NCBI GenBank assembly: GCA_027575805.1
Contig: JANBPU010000407.1
Location: 1-12,678, forward strand
Reading direction: 5' to 3'
Length of the DNA stretch: 12,678 nt
Origin: Mycoemilia scoparia
Lineage: Eukaryota; Kickxellomycota; Kickxellomycetes; Kickxellales; Kickxellaceae
Shown one piece after another: positions 1-9,965 of this stretch (its first letter is position 1; the number at the start of each line of letters is the position of its first letter). The translations under genes and the position numbers were made by a program. The notes below the pieces were generated by a model. It ran no database searches, was not told the origin of the DNA, and worked only from the letters and a program-made list of their open reading frames with translations.

Positions 1-2
1 CT

Positions 3-725
3 TTAATGATGGTACTTTCCATCACCCTGGATCTTTCCGTGCCATTTGGCATCTTCTTTGCCATGGCTGTGGCCATCTTCGTGGGCCTTCTCGGTATCCT
101 TGACGGTGGTTACTTTGTGGTGATCCTTCTCGTACTCGCCCTTGCTTGCATCGTGGTATTCTCCACCAAACTGACCATCCAGGTCATACTTCAATTCCTT
201 TGATCTCTTTTCATGGTAGTACTTTCCATCACCCTGGATCTTTCCGTGCCATTTGGCATCTTCTTTTCCATGGCTGTGGCCATCTTCGTGGGCCTTCTCG
301 GTATCCTTGACGGTGGTTACTTTGTGGTGATCCTTCTCGTACTTGCCCTTGCTTGCATCATGATGCTCACCGTCAAAGTCGCCATGGAGATCATACTTCA
401 ACTCACCATGTCTCTTTTCGTATTGATCTTCACCATTCTCATTACCACTTTGGCCATTGCTTTTACCATTGTCATCGCCACCGTTGCTACCATTCCCATC
501 CTGGCTATCGTCTTGTGCAAAGTCAGCGCCAATGTTATCGAAATTGAACTCATCACTACGCCTATTGAACCCATGATTATGGATACCATGGCTATACTTG
601 TTTACAAATGCTACAATTTCTCCGATATTGCTGCCAGAGTCGTCGTTGGCATTGGCATGGTCAAAAGGAAGAGCAGAAGCGACAAGGCTGAAGGTGATAA
701 GAAAAACGAGGCTGGTGGTCTTCAT
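3..725 (-). CDS. Secreted His/Asp/Lys-rich repeat protein with Kex2-type dibasic sites
   Basis: Complete 240-residue ORF ending in TAA at the window edge. Residues 1-18 form a classical signal peptide (Lys2, hydrophobic core SLVFLITFSLV, likely cleavage after ASA), so the product should enter the secretory pathway. Residues 23-100 are an acidic Asn/Gly/Asp/Ser-rich linker with an Arg-Arg at 55-56. Two 69-residue repeats follow, each introduced by Glu-Lys-Arg (Lys-Arg at 104-105 and 173-174). They share ELKYDL, a KDHHKVTTVKDTEKAHEDGH core, a short HSHGK motif and KWHGKIQGDGKY; the last repeat stops at KYHH with no third Lys-Arg. Lys-Arg is the classic Kex2 cleavage site, so this fits the fungal Kex2-processed repeat protein pattern, with release of two peptides of roughly 66-69 residues. 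The many His and Asp residues suggest metal binding. The family is not recognised; function is unknown. No intron is needed. Confidence 0.85.
   Translation of the reverse strand: MKTTSLVFLITFSLVASALPFDHANANDDSGSNIGEIVAFVNKYSHGIHNHGFNRRSDEFNFDNIGADFAQDDSQDGNGSNGGDDNGKSNGQSGNENGEDQYEKRHGELKYDLHGDFDGEHHDASKGKYEKDHHKVTTVKDTEKAHEDGHSHGKEDAKWHGKIQGDGKYYHEKRSKELKYDLDGQFGGEYHDASKGEYEKDHHKVTTVKDTEKAHEDGHSHGKEDAKWHGKIQGDGKYHH
6..419 (-). repeat. Two tandem 207-bp coding repeats
   Basis: Two adjacent 207-bp units (6-212 and 213-419) lie inside the secreted-protein gene. Roughly the first 150 bp on the + strand (the C-terminal part of each protein unit) differ at only about four positions. The other 60 bp, coding for the residues just after Lys-Arg, differ at many positions. 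The period is a multiple of three, so unit gain or loss would keep the frame. Confidence 0.95.
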
Positions 726-851
726 GTTGATGAGGTATCTGATGATGCAAGATGCGGATTTGTGTATGTGTTGCTGGGCTATGAAAGATGTGCTTTGGAT
801 AGGCGAGTAATCCTTGATGATTTTTTGTAATGCCTAGAGAATTTCATATTC

Positions 852-859
852 TATTTATA
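852..859 (-). promoter_or_regulatory. TATA box of the secreted repeat-protein gene
   Basis: TATAAATA on the minus strand, about 127 nt upstream of the ATG at 725. Spacing and sequence fit a fungal core promoter. No other strong TATA lies between it and the start codon. Confidence 0.6.
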
Positions 860-1621
860 CATTTGCCGTGGACAAGTTCTAGCTAGGATTCGCGCAAAGA
901 CTTTAGCACTTGGAGCGATGTTTGGGACTACCAGACATATGCATGGAACCACTGCATCAATCTGAATGTTGAGCCAAGATTGAGAGGTTCTTATTATATG
1001 TGGCCTGGTTTATCTATCAATGGTGTTATTATAGTTTGTACGCTGAGTGACTGAAGACTACTGTAAAGGGTATTAGAAACTGTCTTGGCAATGCCAAATC
1101 TCGAATGGATAAAGTATTGCCATTTTGTCTGAGTTGTTTGGCCATTTATCTTGTTTGAAAGAAGAGGACCTCGCAGGTCTAAGAAAACTACCAACGTGGT
1201 ATATTAACAATTGACAGTTTTATCGCCTTGGCTGGGACATTTTATATTTTGCCAAGAATCAAAGTGCCGTCTGATATTCTGCTGATAAAGGTACTATCCA
1301 TTATATCAAAAGCTCAACATCGTCATTTTCACTGCCTGTATACAACATTAATCCAACAACTTTTAATACATTTATCTGTATCTACAGGGTGGAGTACGTT
1401 AAATTGTAAACCAAACCCAAAGGACAGTTGATAAAAACATGGTGCATTTTTAATAGTTAAATGTTAGTTCACAACTTCTTGATTTTGTTAAATTTGGTTG
1501 TACTTGAAGTCATAAAGAAAGAGATACAAACCAAAGATGCTGATTTAGCTCAAATATAACAAAACGTAGAATAGTTTATTTAGGATGCTTTTTATATATC
1601 AAATATAAAAATACTCCAAAT

Positions 1622-1721
1622 ATGGGCGGCCTATCAGAGCATATTCAAAGATCCTGAGAAACTGAACTATTCAGTAAATAATACACATCCTTGTAAATAC
1701 TTTGCATGATATGGCCGCCAT
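1622..1721. repeat. Imperfect inverted repeat around GGCGGCC
   Basis: Left arm 1622-1636 (ATGGGCGGCCTATCA) and right arm 1707-1721, which reads ATGGCGGCCATATCA on the other strand. The arms match apart from one extra base in each, with about 70 bp between them. The GC-rich core stands out in AT-rich DNA. It could be a paired transcription-factor site or a hairpin. Confidence 0.5.
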
Positions 1722-2119
1722 TTTAATAATAAAGTAGATATATATAAAGCATCAAACCAACCAATTTATAGTTTGCTTCTACATATAGTATAAAAGCTTG
1801 TCGTTTCCTTTAAGGCAAGGATAAAGCAACACAATTTCTCTACCCTCACCACTATCACCTAGAGCAAAATAGAAAAGGGGAACCCATAATAACAAAAGAT
1901 TATAAAGTAAATAATCACAATGACAAAATCAATGGCCAAAACAAAACACAATCACAATAAAAGTGTAAATCACAAGCTTCATTCCCTTTATTTCATCTAT
2001 TCTGCTCCTCCTTTTATTACGCACTCTGCATACATTCTGATCACATTGTGGCATACACTCATTCACTCACTATAAGCAGTTTTGACTCCTTTTACTAGAA
2101 TAGTAAGCATAGATCTTCC

Positions 2120-2125
2120 CACGTG
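2120..2125. promoter_or_regulatory. CACGTG E-box palindrome
   Basis: CACGTG lies about 255 nt upstream of the ATG at 2379. It is the core site of fungal bHLH factors of the Cbf1/Pho4 type. Its position in the probable promoter makes a regulatory role possible, but a single 6-bp match is weak evidence. Confidence 0.35.
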
Positions 2126-2378
2126 CATTATCGCACACACATATACAGAGTCAAGTCTTAAAAGGGGCATTGCAAGGTATACTTTTGCTCAACCCATAAT
2201 TTTCTTGACTTTACTTTAAACCATAAAGGAAGGTTAAACTCGATCAATTGAAGTTTTTAATCTTCCATACTTACCACTTCTGCAGCAATTACTCATACAC
2301 ATCGAGTCTTGCTTAAAGAAAGGAAGTAAGTAAGAAGATCGATAGATCAAACAAACCCAACACTTCCAAATCGTTATC

Positions 2379-2547
2379 ATGACATTGATCTCAACAAATC
2401 AACCCCAAATTCATTCCGACCTCGAAGAAACAACTAGTACTACTACAATGGTACCCAACACAAATATGACTACGAGTAAACTACAGTCGCAGCCACATAT
2501 TAATATATTACTATCAAATACTGTTATCAATATTAACCAACCCGATC

Positions 2548-2578
<31 letters not shown>

Positions 2579-4658
2579 GCAAAAAGTTCTGAGTAAACTA
2601 GACTCTTTATCAAAATCGTTGGAACGGATATTCAACAATGACATTATTGTTTATGAAAAACGACGAAAGCAAGAACAACAGTTTGGAATTGGTAGTGGTG
2701 CCAGTAAAGCTGCTATTAAACGTGCCAATAAACGTCAAAAATTACAGGTTTTGCCCGAACTCCAAAACGAATTGGTATTAGAGTTGAGAAATTTAGAAAA
2801 AATTGGTGTTGAGAATCCGGATGGGTATATCATGGTTTTTGTTAATGTAAGTATAGAAATTGAGTGCTTGTTTTTTATCAATTAGTACATTTGATGTGTA
2901 TTTAGGTGTCTAATTGTGTTGTTGCCAATGTTCTTTGCTGGAATTTATTTTGGTAGTGGGCTATCGAATTGTTGATAAGGTTTTCAACATTAAATGGTAT
3001 GTAGTAATATCACAAATTTTTTAATGAAAAGCACAACTATTTACCAGAATACCCTTTATCCATCCAGAAATTAAACACTTCAATCATATGTATATATATA
3101 TATATATGTAGCTCCGGATGGTTCAAAAATTGGGCCTTTAGAAAATTATGAAACATTCGGTGTTATTAAGGCACTGATGAGATTTACGCTTAGAATTTTA
3201 GAAACTGGATCTTTGATTGGTGACAAGCAAGTACAGTACTATTTCAACAACAACAACAACCATAAGTCACTAACAACATATACCTAACTTCTACCTTTGC
3301 ATTTTTCTATCTGTATATCTATTTATCTCGACTATACAGACATACGGTTGAAATTGAATTTATTAATATCGTATTGGCAAAATCAAAATACTTGGAAATA
3401 AAGCTATGGATTCTGAAAAGATACTGCCAAAAACACGCGCCGACTTTTGTATTTTCGGTACATATATATTTAGTCGGAATTCTAAGAGAGTAAGTAGCCC
3501 CTTTAACTCCATGTATCTATCTACACGCACACACACAAATATATATATATATATATAATATTGAAATCCACCTACTCACTTACCTACTGTCATCATTATC
3601 ACTATATAGCTTAAGAAAACTTCCAAAGAAACTATCACAATTTATAAGAGAGTTGGCAACCACATATTCAACTGAAAACCACGCAGCCATCAAAAAACTA
3701 GTATCACTATATGATACATCGCTAGATATTTTCTACCGCTCCACGACCCAAGACTCCGCCTCTCCTTCATCTCTATCAGCCCTGCAATTCTCCAAAGATT
3801 ATGATGGATTCAAACCAGCTGATAAAGAATTCACGCACCGATATATTGTACAATATCTTTTTGAAATATTTGATTGGGGCGATGGACTTAAAGTCGATCA
3901 TGACTGCATTGGTGATATATTTGGCGATTCGGCTATGATGTGTAAACGAATTAAGCGAGATTTTTCTACGGGATTTTCGCTTAGTTCAAAAATTAATATT
4001 GTTCCGATTAACATTACCACTACTACAACCACTGCTAGTAGTAATAGTATAAATAGTAGCAGTACCGGCGGCGTTCAAGAAGATATTCCACCTGCTAGCA
4101 CTGGTGAAATAAATGGAAAACAACAGGACAAACAACAACATTTGCCATTATCCGACACCTTATCAACAGTTTTGAACCAGATCAATTCTCCCAAATCGCC
4201 ACTCTCAAGTATCCTAAAAATAACAAAAGTTTTGTCTTGTTATATTTGGCTTCATAGTGGATTACATGACATTATGGCCACACCAAATAATGGCGAGGAC
4301 GGCAGTAGCGATAACCAATTGTGGTGGTGGCTTCGGAAACTTTTGGATGCATTTAGCAATGCTATAGAATCAGCACTCAAAAAACAACAAGACCAAATAT
4401 CTAGAAACGAAGTAGTCCCTATTGGTGGTAGTGGAGGAACAAATTTGGTTGACATGCGACTGAAGTTTTTACCAGAATCTGTCAGAACGTCGGTACAAAA
4501 GCATTTTGTCATGTTGGCTTCGGAATCTTCGAAACCTCTAAATTTGTTTGAAGCTCAGAATGTGATTGAAAAAATTGCACAAACGTATGGATTATTTAGA
4601 AAAGTATGTTGTGATCTTGGGATAAATAACAGTGATGATGGGGACGATGGAGATGAGG

Positions 4659-4698
<40 letters not shown>

Positions 4699-6901
4699 GC
4701 GGGGATTATCAGGCTTCAAAAAGGATTTTGTTGGGCTTTCGTCTACATTTATTGTTAATTTGGTTGAACTCATCACCCAAAGGACACAACAAGATGCAAT
4801 CCATATGTTGTTTGCGACACTGTTATTGTCTTGGCCATTAACTAATAACCACCATACCACCACCTCAAACAACAATAATAGCGGAAACCTTACAAACCAA
4901 AAAGAAAAACCAAAACTGTTGGAGGATGTAGCAGTAGAGGATATATATAACTCTGTGAATGTATCAACGCTGGTTAGGATAATTCTGGGAATCAACCATA
5001 ACTGTGATCATTGGTTAAGCCAAAATCTCCATAAAGTATACAGAGATGGTCTATTGTTTTCGAATAGTTCTGCTAGCTCGATAGAGAATGTGATTAGATG
5101 CCATTCTTTGATTATCCATGCATGGAAATTGGGATATCAAGAAGAAGAAATAGAAGCGGAGAGAAGCCCAGAACAGCATCCTCAATCACCTCGTAACAGG
5201 AATAATATTATTGGTGGTAGTAGACGCAATAGTCATAATATTGATATTGGCGGTGGAAGCGAAGTTCTTCAATCCGATGAAGCTCAAAATATTAATGATG
5301 CACATATAGCCTTAATGCGAATATTAGAACAAACACAGCAACAGCAAGAGCAACAAGAAAAACAACGTCAGCAAAAGATTTTGGAGAAATTTGTAAAGGC
5401 AATAATCCGAGATTGGGGATTTATGTGGAATCGATACATTTGGTCAAACAGCAATAATAACAACAAGAATAATCTGGGGGATGATATTTCTATGGAATCC
5501 AAGATTATATTGATAAAATCCATGACTCAGGTGGTTGGTACTACTGGCAAATTCTTGAGCCATGATGTGTATATGAATATAGTCAAACAGAGTACACAAA
5601 TTTTGTCGGGCGATATTAAGTCGATGGATAATGATAATAGGATGTTGCTGGAGGTTGAATATTTTTCTGAGCTGACTAAACTGGTGGCAGCAATTGGTAT
5701 AAAGTCTAGTTCCTGTTCACCTAGTGGAAGAGCCAGTGTGATTGAGATTGTACTTGATCAAATTCGAACATCAAACGAGGTTGTGTCCGATAAGGAGAAT
5801 CCAAAGGAATATGATATTTTGGAGAAATTTAAGAAATTGCGAGTAAGTGAACAGCAGCAGCAGCAGCAGCAGCAAGATAGACAAGAAGTAGAAGGAGGGG
5901 GGATTCGTAATCAAGATGGTACTTTTTCTATAAATAAGGGACATGGGGATTTGGATCCGGCTGAACAAACAATGTTATCAACATTAACACCATTTTCTAC
6001 AACATCTCAAGTATCACTGTTGGAACAAAATGCTGTTCGTGTAGTCCCAAGATATCCACAATATGGAAACTCGTTGTCTAGAAATTATCTTTCTCAGGTA
6101 CGATCATTTGACCAAAGGCCTAGTATTCCGGATGTAAAGAAACAGCAGCCATGGTTATCTCTCATCATAGAAAGGATTGACACAACAATAATGACCACAC
6201 CGTCAACACCACCACAACAGCATCAACAACATCCACACAATTCAGGATTAGCCATGATTATATACAATTATGTTCAACAAAAATTTCCGAGTTCTTTTGC
6301 AACAATCCACCCGACCAGGCTAATTCGAGAATGCTTGGAGAGAGGATTCGACCGGTTAATTGATAAATTCGATAACCGTTTACTAGAATCTTGTAAAGAA
6401 CATCCAACATTTTATCGATTTGTCCTTAGAGCATTTGAGGGTTTGGCCAAAAACGATACAACCACAAATATTATGGATGGTGTTATCTTACCACTAGCCA
6501 TATTTTGGAATAATCAGTTGGATTCAAGAGCGTCTCAGTATCCGAAGGATTTGGCATTTACAGTATCGTTGATTGGATATTTTGTTAATACTTGTAAGAT
6601 ACCGTATTTAACAAGTGAGATTATGGCCATTGTTCCTACAATGTCAGGAAGAGATTTGAGTGCGGTTTTGGTGCATTGTGTTTGGAAATATGGGGTCCAT
6701 AATGTGATGTATGAGGTCAAAACGAAATCTGATGTTATTTTGATGAAGATATTTAAACGGAATGTTGTCACTGCTGGTCCCCTTTATCCGTATTTGCTTG
6801 ATAAGCTTAAATCGTCTTTGTCTCCTGATGGTGGTGATGATGATGATAATAATAATAATAGTAGTAGTAGTAAGGAGGGTGGAGATAAGGTGGTTATCTG
6901 A
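2379..6901 (+). CDS. Five-exon gene: 1357-residue polyQ nuclear protein, probable Integrator subunit 5-like
   Basis: Exons 2379-2846, 2957-2996, 3112-3235, 3340-3489 and 3610-6901 join in frame (donor/acceptor phases agree at every junction) into 1357 residues, stop TGA. Residues 57-68, 612-624 and 1009-1016 are polyQ. Basic clusters YEKRRK (92-97) and KRANKRQK (114-121) look like a nuclear localisation signal. The rest is mostly helical, with low-complexity Asn/Ser/Thr/Gln inserts and an acidic-Asn-Ser tail after about 1328; no catalytic motif is seen. By eye, residues about 1065-1328 follow the C-terminal region of animal INTS5 in order and spacing: a KEHP.FYRFVLRAFE helix (EQP.LFELLKL in animals), a helix ending IFWNNQL, and an LVHCVWKYG helix (LLSVWGFLREHG). 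Residues near 740-760 and 150-170 also recall it. INTS5 is a helical scaffold of the Integrator snRNA/mRNA-cleavage complex. The gene model is firm; the family call is tentative. Other large helical scaffolds, such as a Mediator tail subunit, remain possible. Confidence 0.82.
2547..2582 (+). repeat. CAA-rich polyglutamine tract 1
   Basis: Twelve glutamine codons, almost all CAA with one CAG, in exon 1 of the large gene (residues 57-68), just before a helical segment beginning KVLSKLDSL. Confidence 0.95.
3091..3107. repeat. TA microsatellite in intron 2
   Basis: Uninterrupted TA run ending four bases before the 3' splice site at 3110-3111 of the large gene. It lies wholly within the intron and takes the place of a polypyrimidine tract. 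Confidence 0.9.
3522..3557. repeat. CA then TA microsatellites in intron 4
   Basis: A short CA run (about 3522-3537) followed by a TA run (about 3539-3557) inside intron 4 (3490-3609) of the large gene. Confidence 0.9.
4661..4699 (+). repeat. CAA-rich polyglutamine tract 2
   Basis: Thirteen glutamine codons (CAA with a final CAG), residues 612-624 of the large protein, directly after an acidic Asp/Glu/Gly stretch. It lies between predicted helical blocks, so it is likely a disordered linker. Confidence 0.95.
5852..5875 (+). repeat. CAG-rich polyglutamine tract 3
   Basis: Eight glutamine codons, this time mostly CAG, residues 1009-1016 of the large protein, just before the conserved-looking C-terminal region. 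Confidence 0.95.
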
Positions 6902-7297
6902 TAGAGTTGTGGTTATTTTGCAATCTTGAAACTGATTATCAAATGTTAGAGCTTTTTTAGTCTTTTAAAAACTAGCCTTATTCATGCATATTATTATAAT
7001 TAATATTCAATAAAACAAGATGCATTAAAGTAAATGGCTTTATTTCATAAGCTATTGGGTATAAAAGGTCCCCCCAAAAAAAGCATGATTATATATCAGC
7101 TTCATACTAGGCCATTACCCACACCCCCCCCCATGGTCAACATTTGCTATGATTAAAATTTTTATATTATATAAATCATTTTGCTGGAGCCTATCCACAA
7201 CCATTTATTCTGTGGCTGATGATCAGCAGTGAAAGTCGACCAAATATAAACCAAAAGATTTTTTGTGTGAATTTGAGTTTAATCATCCTTGCTTTTA
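6902..7297. other. Convergent 3' intergenic region
   Basis: This stretch separates the stop codons of the large + gene and the - strand REP gene. It holds a + strand AATAAA at 7009-7014, about 108 nt after the TGA, and a minus-strand AATAAA at 7204-7209, about 90 nt past the REP stop; both are plausible poly(A) signals. It also carries a C9 run near 7123 and one copy of a short dispersed repeat (7035-7079). No gene is seen. Confidence 0.65.
7035..7079. repeat. Dispersed repeat, copy A
   Basis: About 45 bp closely matching 12473-12516 in the same orientation. Shared blocks in order are TTTATTTCA, AAG, TATT, ATAAA and TCCC, then CAAAA. The difference is roughly one position in six, mostly transitions, plus one indel. 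It lies between two convergent genes. Origin is unknown. Confidence 0.6.
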
Positions 7298-9965
7298 CTA
7301 TTGCTTATTTAATTCCAACTGCTGTGCGATATTTGGTGGCAAAAAAGTATGCTTTTCGGTATTCCCAGTTATTTTGACGAATATGTCATATGCTTGGTTG
7401 ACCATAGAAGAATCGTCGATATCAATAAATGAACTAGGTGTAGAAATATGCCATAAATCGGCGGACCATTCATGATCTTCTTTTTGTGTTGTTTCTTGCA
7501 ATTCGTTGTACTTGTAGAATATGGAAAGCAACACTTTTGGTTCTGCAGTTTGGTTCTGGTTATCATCATCATTATTGGAAGATTCTTGCCTATTATCCTT
7601 GCTGTTTTCTGATGGCTGCTGTGATTTTGAAGCCAAAACGCCCGAAATTGCGTCCATTAGATCCTGGCGTGGACTTGAAGAACCTTTTGGGAGCGATGAT
7701 GATGTCTTGGTCCATACGTACATGATTGCTATTTTTAAAAGCATTAAACAAAAACATGATCAACACATAGCTATTTTCCCTACCAGCATTTGGTGTTAGC
7801 TCGCAATCCTACCTTTTCCTTGAGGGCAAGCACCGTTTGCACAAGTCGTCAATATGAATACTGCATTCCTGTTGTTACATTGTCCTGGTGGGATAGTCAC
7901 GAGATTTGTTCCTGTATATAATGGTTTATCCAAAATCAGAATACCGCGAGAAACTGTATTTCTTCTATAAATACATCAGCATCGTTATCATACTACGATT
8001 AAACAAACACAAGGGCCAGCATTTCTATTGGCTTTTTATAAATAAATATGTGCGTGCCTAGATACTTACATCTGACTTTGCGGTGCATCAGTTAAGCGGA
8101 TTTGTTCAGCTGAAACTATACAGTTCTTTGTAGTAATAGTCTGGTTAACCTTATTAACATTTATCTGTATTTTGTCACTGCCTTCTTTATTAGCAGATCC
8201 ATCTTCCTTTTTGATGCCCTTGACTCCAGATTCAAGCATATAAACACCATGACCTGATACTGCACATGCTCGGCAGAATGCTTGTGAAGTTTCTGAGCCA
8301 ACACCATATGGTGAATACAAATATGCCATTTTTCCATATCTTCCGATTGACTGAAGGTACTTTCTTATTCTTAGACATCCAACCCTCGCATCCACTATCG
8401 TATATATATATATATATATAATGAGTAAAAGAGGTTTTGAGATTTAGTGCAAGTCAGAAGAACGTTTTACTCAACCTTGTCTTTATCAAGGTACACGAAA
8501 ATACTGTTTATAACATTACCTTCCTCTTCATTATCGGCAAATGCAATACTATGCACGACAGCAGCCTGGAGCTTGCCTTCTATCTTGAAGTTCTTGGCGA
8601 CAAACGATGATAGAGTTGGAATATGAGTAGTTTCTTGGCCTGCATCAGTAGCTTTATAATTAACGCAATGCAATATAGTTAGAAAGTCAATAATATATAT
8701 ATATATTATACAACTGCTTCTAAATAGGGTTAGAACTCACAATTGAAAACATGGTCTTCAGGATCATTATCCCTGATAAACGTCAAGAATTTCATCAGTT
8801 TTCTTTTTTCAATCAAACTTAGCGACTGGCTTGCAAAGATATCTCCTTTAGAGTCCGGAACCTACACCCCCATCCCCATTGCAATGCAAAAAAGTCAATA
8901 AGCAACCCCAAGCATAACAGCATAATCCAAAATACAATTTTACAATGGGCGAATGCACTACTTACCTTTTCTGTAACACCATTCCAATAAATCATATTCG
9001 AAGCTAGTCCTTGAAACTCCATACTTTCGCCAATCCCAGAACTAATCAACAACTCAATATGTCTTCCTCGACATGGTAACAATTTTGGCAACAATTCAAA
9101 ACAATATCTTCGCGAATCAACAAAGAATGGTATCAATCCCTCCACAAACTCTTCAAGTTTCGAATTCCCACTACCGTCACTGACATTGTTTTTGAGAGCA
9201 ATATCGTATTTAGATATTAGCTGAGCCATGTTTTTAGAATTTCTTGACATTATCCGTTGATCAATCGGGTCTAATTTTTCAGCAGCTTTTTTAATAATAT
9301 CCTCAATTTCTACTTCTTGTTGTGTGTTTGGTTGTGCTATTGAAATTTTTGTGGTTATGTCTCCAACGCCAATATCGAATTGACTAAAAATAGACGAATC
9401 GCCGTCTATTAATATTCAATTTTAATAAACAAATGGAGCCATCATAATTATATCCCCCTAAGCTCTATTGCTATCTGGTGTTTTTATATAAATATTCTAT
9501 TATTATATTTAACTTACATGAATTTAAATTCAACTGATCAATCCATGAAAAAAGTTGGCTCAAATCCAAGGCACCACTTATGCCACCATAGAATGGGTTC
9601 TTGTCGATATGGAGGACTGATTTACCAGCTCTGCCCAACGATCTATATCACAGCCGCATACACATTTAGTAGGATGGTGTTTGTGTATACAGCTAAACAT
9701 AGCAGCAATAACACACTTTATCTCTGTGCCGTTGAATAATTACCCTGCAACGATAGCTTCGGTTACTCCAGTTCCGATTATAACAGCATCAAAATCTGTC
9801 TTGTCCAGATCAACTATAGAAACATAGGCACAATTTTAACTAAATAAAACACCAAGCCCAATTCTAGGTGGAAAAGTCCCAATCAACGCTGTCCCTCCTC
9901 CTTCTATTGCTGCTGCTAATACTACTTCAACTACTACCAAGAACTCGCCTACCTGAATCAGCCAT
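7298..9965 (-). CDS. MRS6: Rab escort protein (Rab geranylgeranyltransferase component A), nine exons
   Basis: REP binds newly made GDP-Rab in the cytosol and presents it to Rab geranylgeranyltransferase. Exons on the minus strand: 9965-9953, 9813-9744, 9642-9518, 9405-8966, 8861-8741, 8651-8520, 8394-8070, 7964-7813, 7728-7298. All eight introns are GT...AG and phases agree, giving 602 residues, stop TAG; yeast Mrs6 is about that length. The N-terminus has the GDI/REP dinucleotide-fold signature DAVIIGTGVTE (13-23), KSVLHIDKNPFYGG (35-48) and LDLSQLFSWI. Residues 217-242 carry KVPDSKGDIFAS and EKRKLMKFLTF, and 325-350 the YLYSPYGVGSETSQAFCR Rab-binding segment. Length over about 450, a Ser/Asn/Gln-rich insert near 480-520 and the REP-type end (LSIFYKYNE, WHIS, FLPP) exclude a plain Rab GDI. 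The start gives MADSVDLDKTDFDAV; in-frame ATGs at 10049 and 10216 could lengthen the N-terminus by 28 or 65 residues. Confidence 0.93.
8401..8420. repeat. TA microsatellite in REP intron 6
   Basis: Pure TA run inside the 8395-8519 intron, ending six bases before the exon that begins at 8394 on the minus strand. Confidence 0.9.
8691..8706. repeat. TA microsatellite in REP intron 5
   Basis: Short TA run inside the 8652-8740 intron of the REP gene. Confidence 0.85.

Larger units (their letters stand above)
860..2378. other. AT-rich intergenic region upstream of both flanking genes
   Basis: About 1.5 kb without a convincing gene. Short open frames at 994-1194 (-) and 1228-1431 (+) look like chance: no recognisable motif, no signal peptide, and AT-rich codons like their surroundings. 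The stretch holds an imperfect inverted repeat (1622-1721), a TATATATAAA element near 1740, GGGG stretches after A-runs near 1875 and 2161 that resemble fungal stress elements, and a CACGTG palindrome at 2120-2125. From about 2050 onward it is probably the promoter and 5' UTR of the gene starting at 2379. No tRNA or rRNA pattern was seen. Confidence 0.6.

Noticed and set aside
6..830. Plus-strand frames coding for very hydrophobic, membrane-like repeats opposite the secreted protein
   Set aside because: They are the antisense of His/Asp/Lys-rich codons, which read as Met/Val/Ile/Leu/Phe on the other strand. The minus-strand frame has a signal peptide, a TATA box and sensible repeats.
994..1431. 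Small frames at 994-1194 (-) and 1228-1431 (+)
   Set aside because: No motif, no promoter or splice context, composition like the surrounding intergenic DNA.
2847..2885. End of the first exon's frame at 2885 (168-residue protein)
   Set aside because: The last codons read a GTAAGT donor and intron; joining to 2957 continues the protein in phase.
3653..3655. Separate gene beginning at 3653
   Set aside because: The codon there is TTG, and the frame is open back to the acceptor at 3609, continuing from four upstream exons in phase.
4555..4995. Minus-strand frame with a polycysteine run
   Set aside because: Antisense shadow of the CAA polyglutamine tract.
7298..9965. Rab GDP-dissociation inhibitor instead of REP
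   Set aside because: The joined protein is 602 residues with a large insert and REP-type C-terminal segment; GDIs are about 450 residues and lack both.
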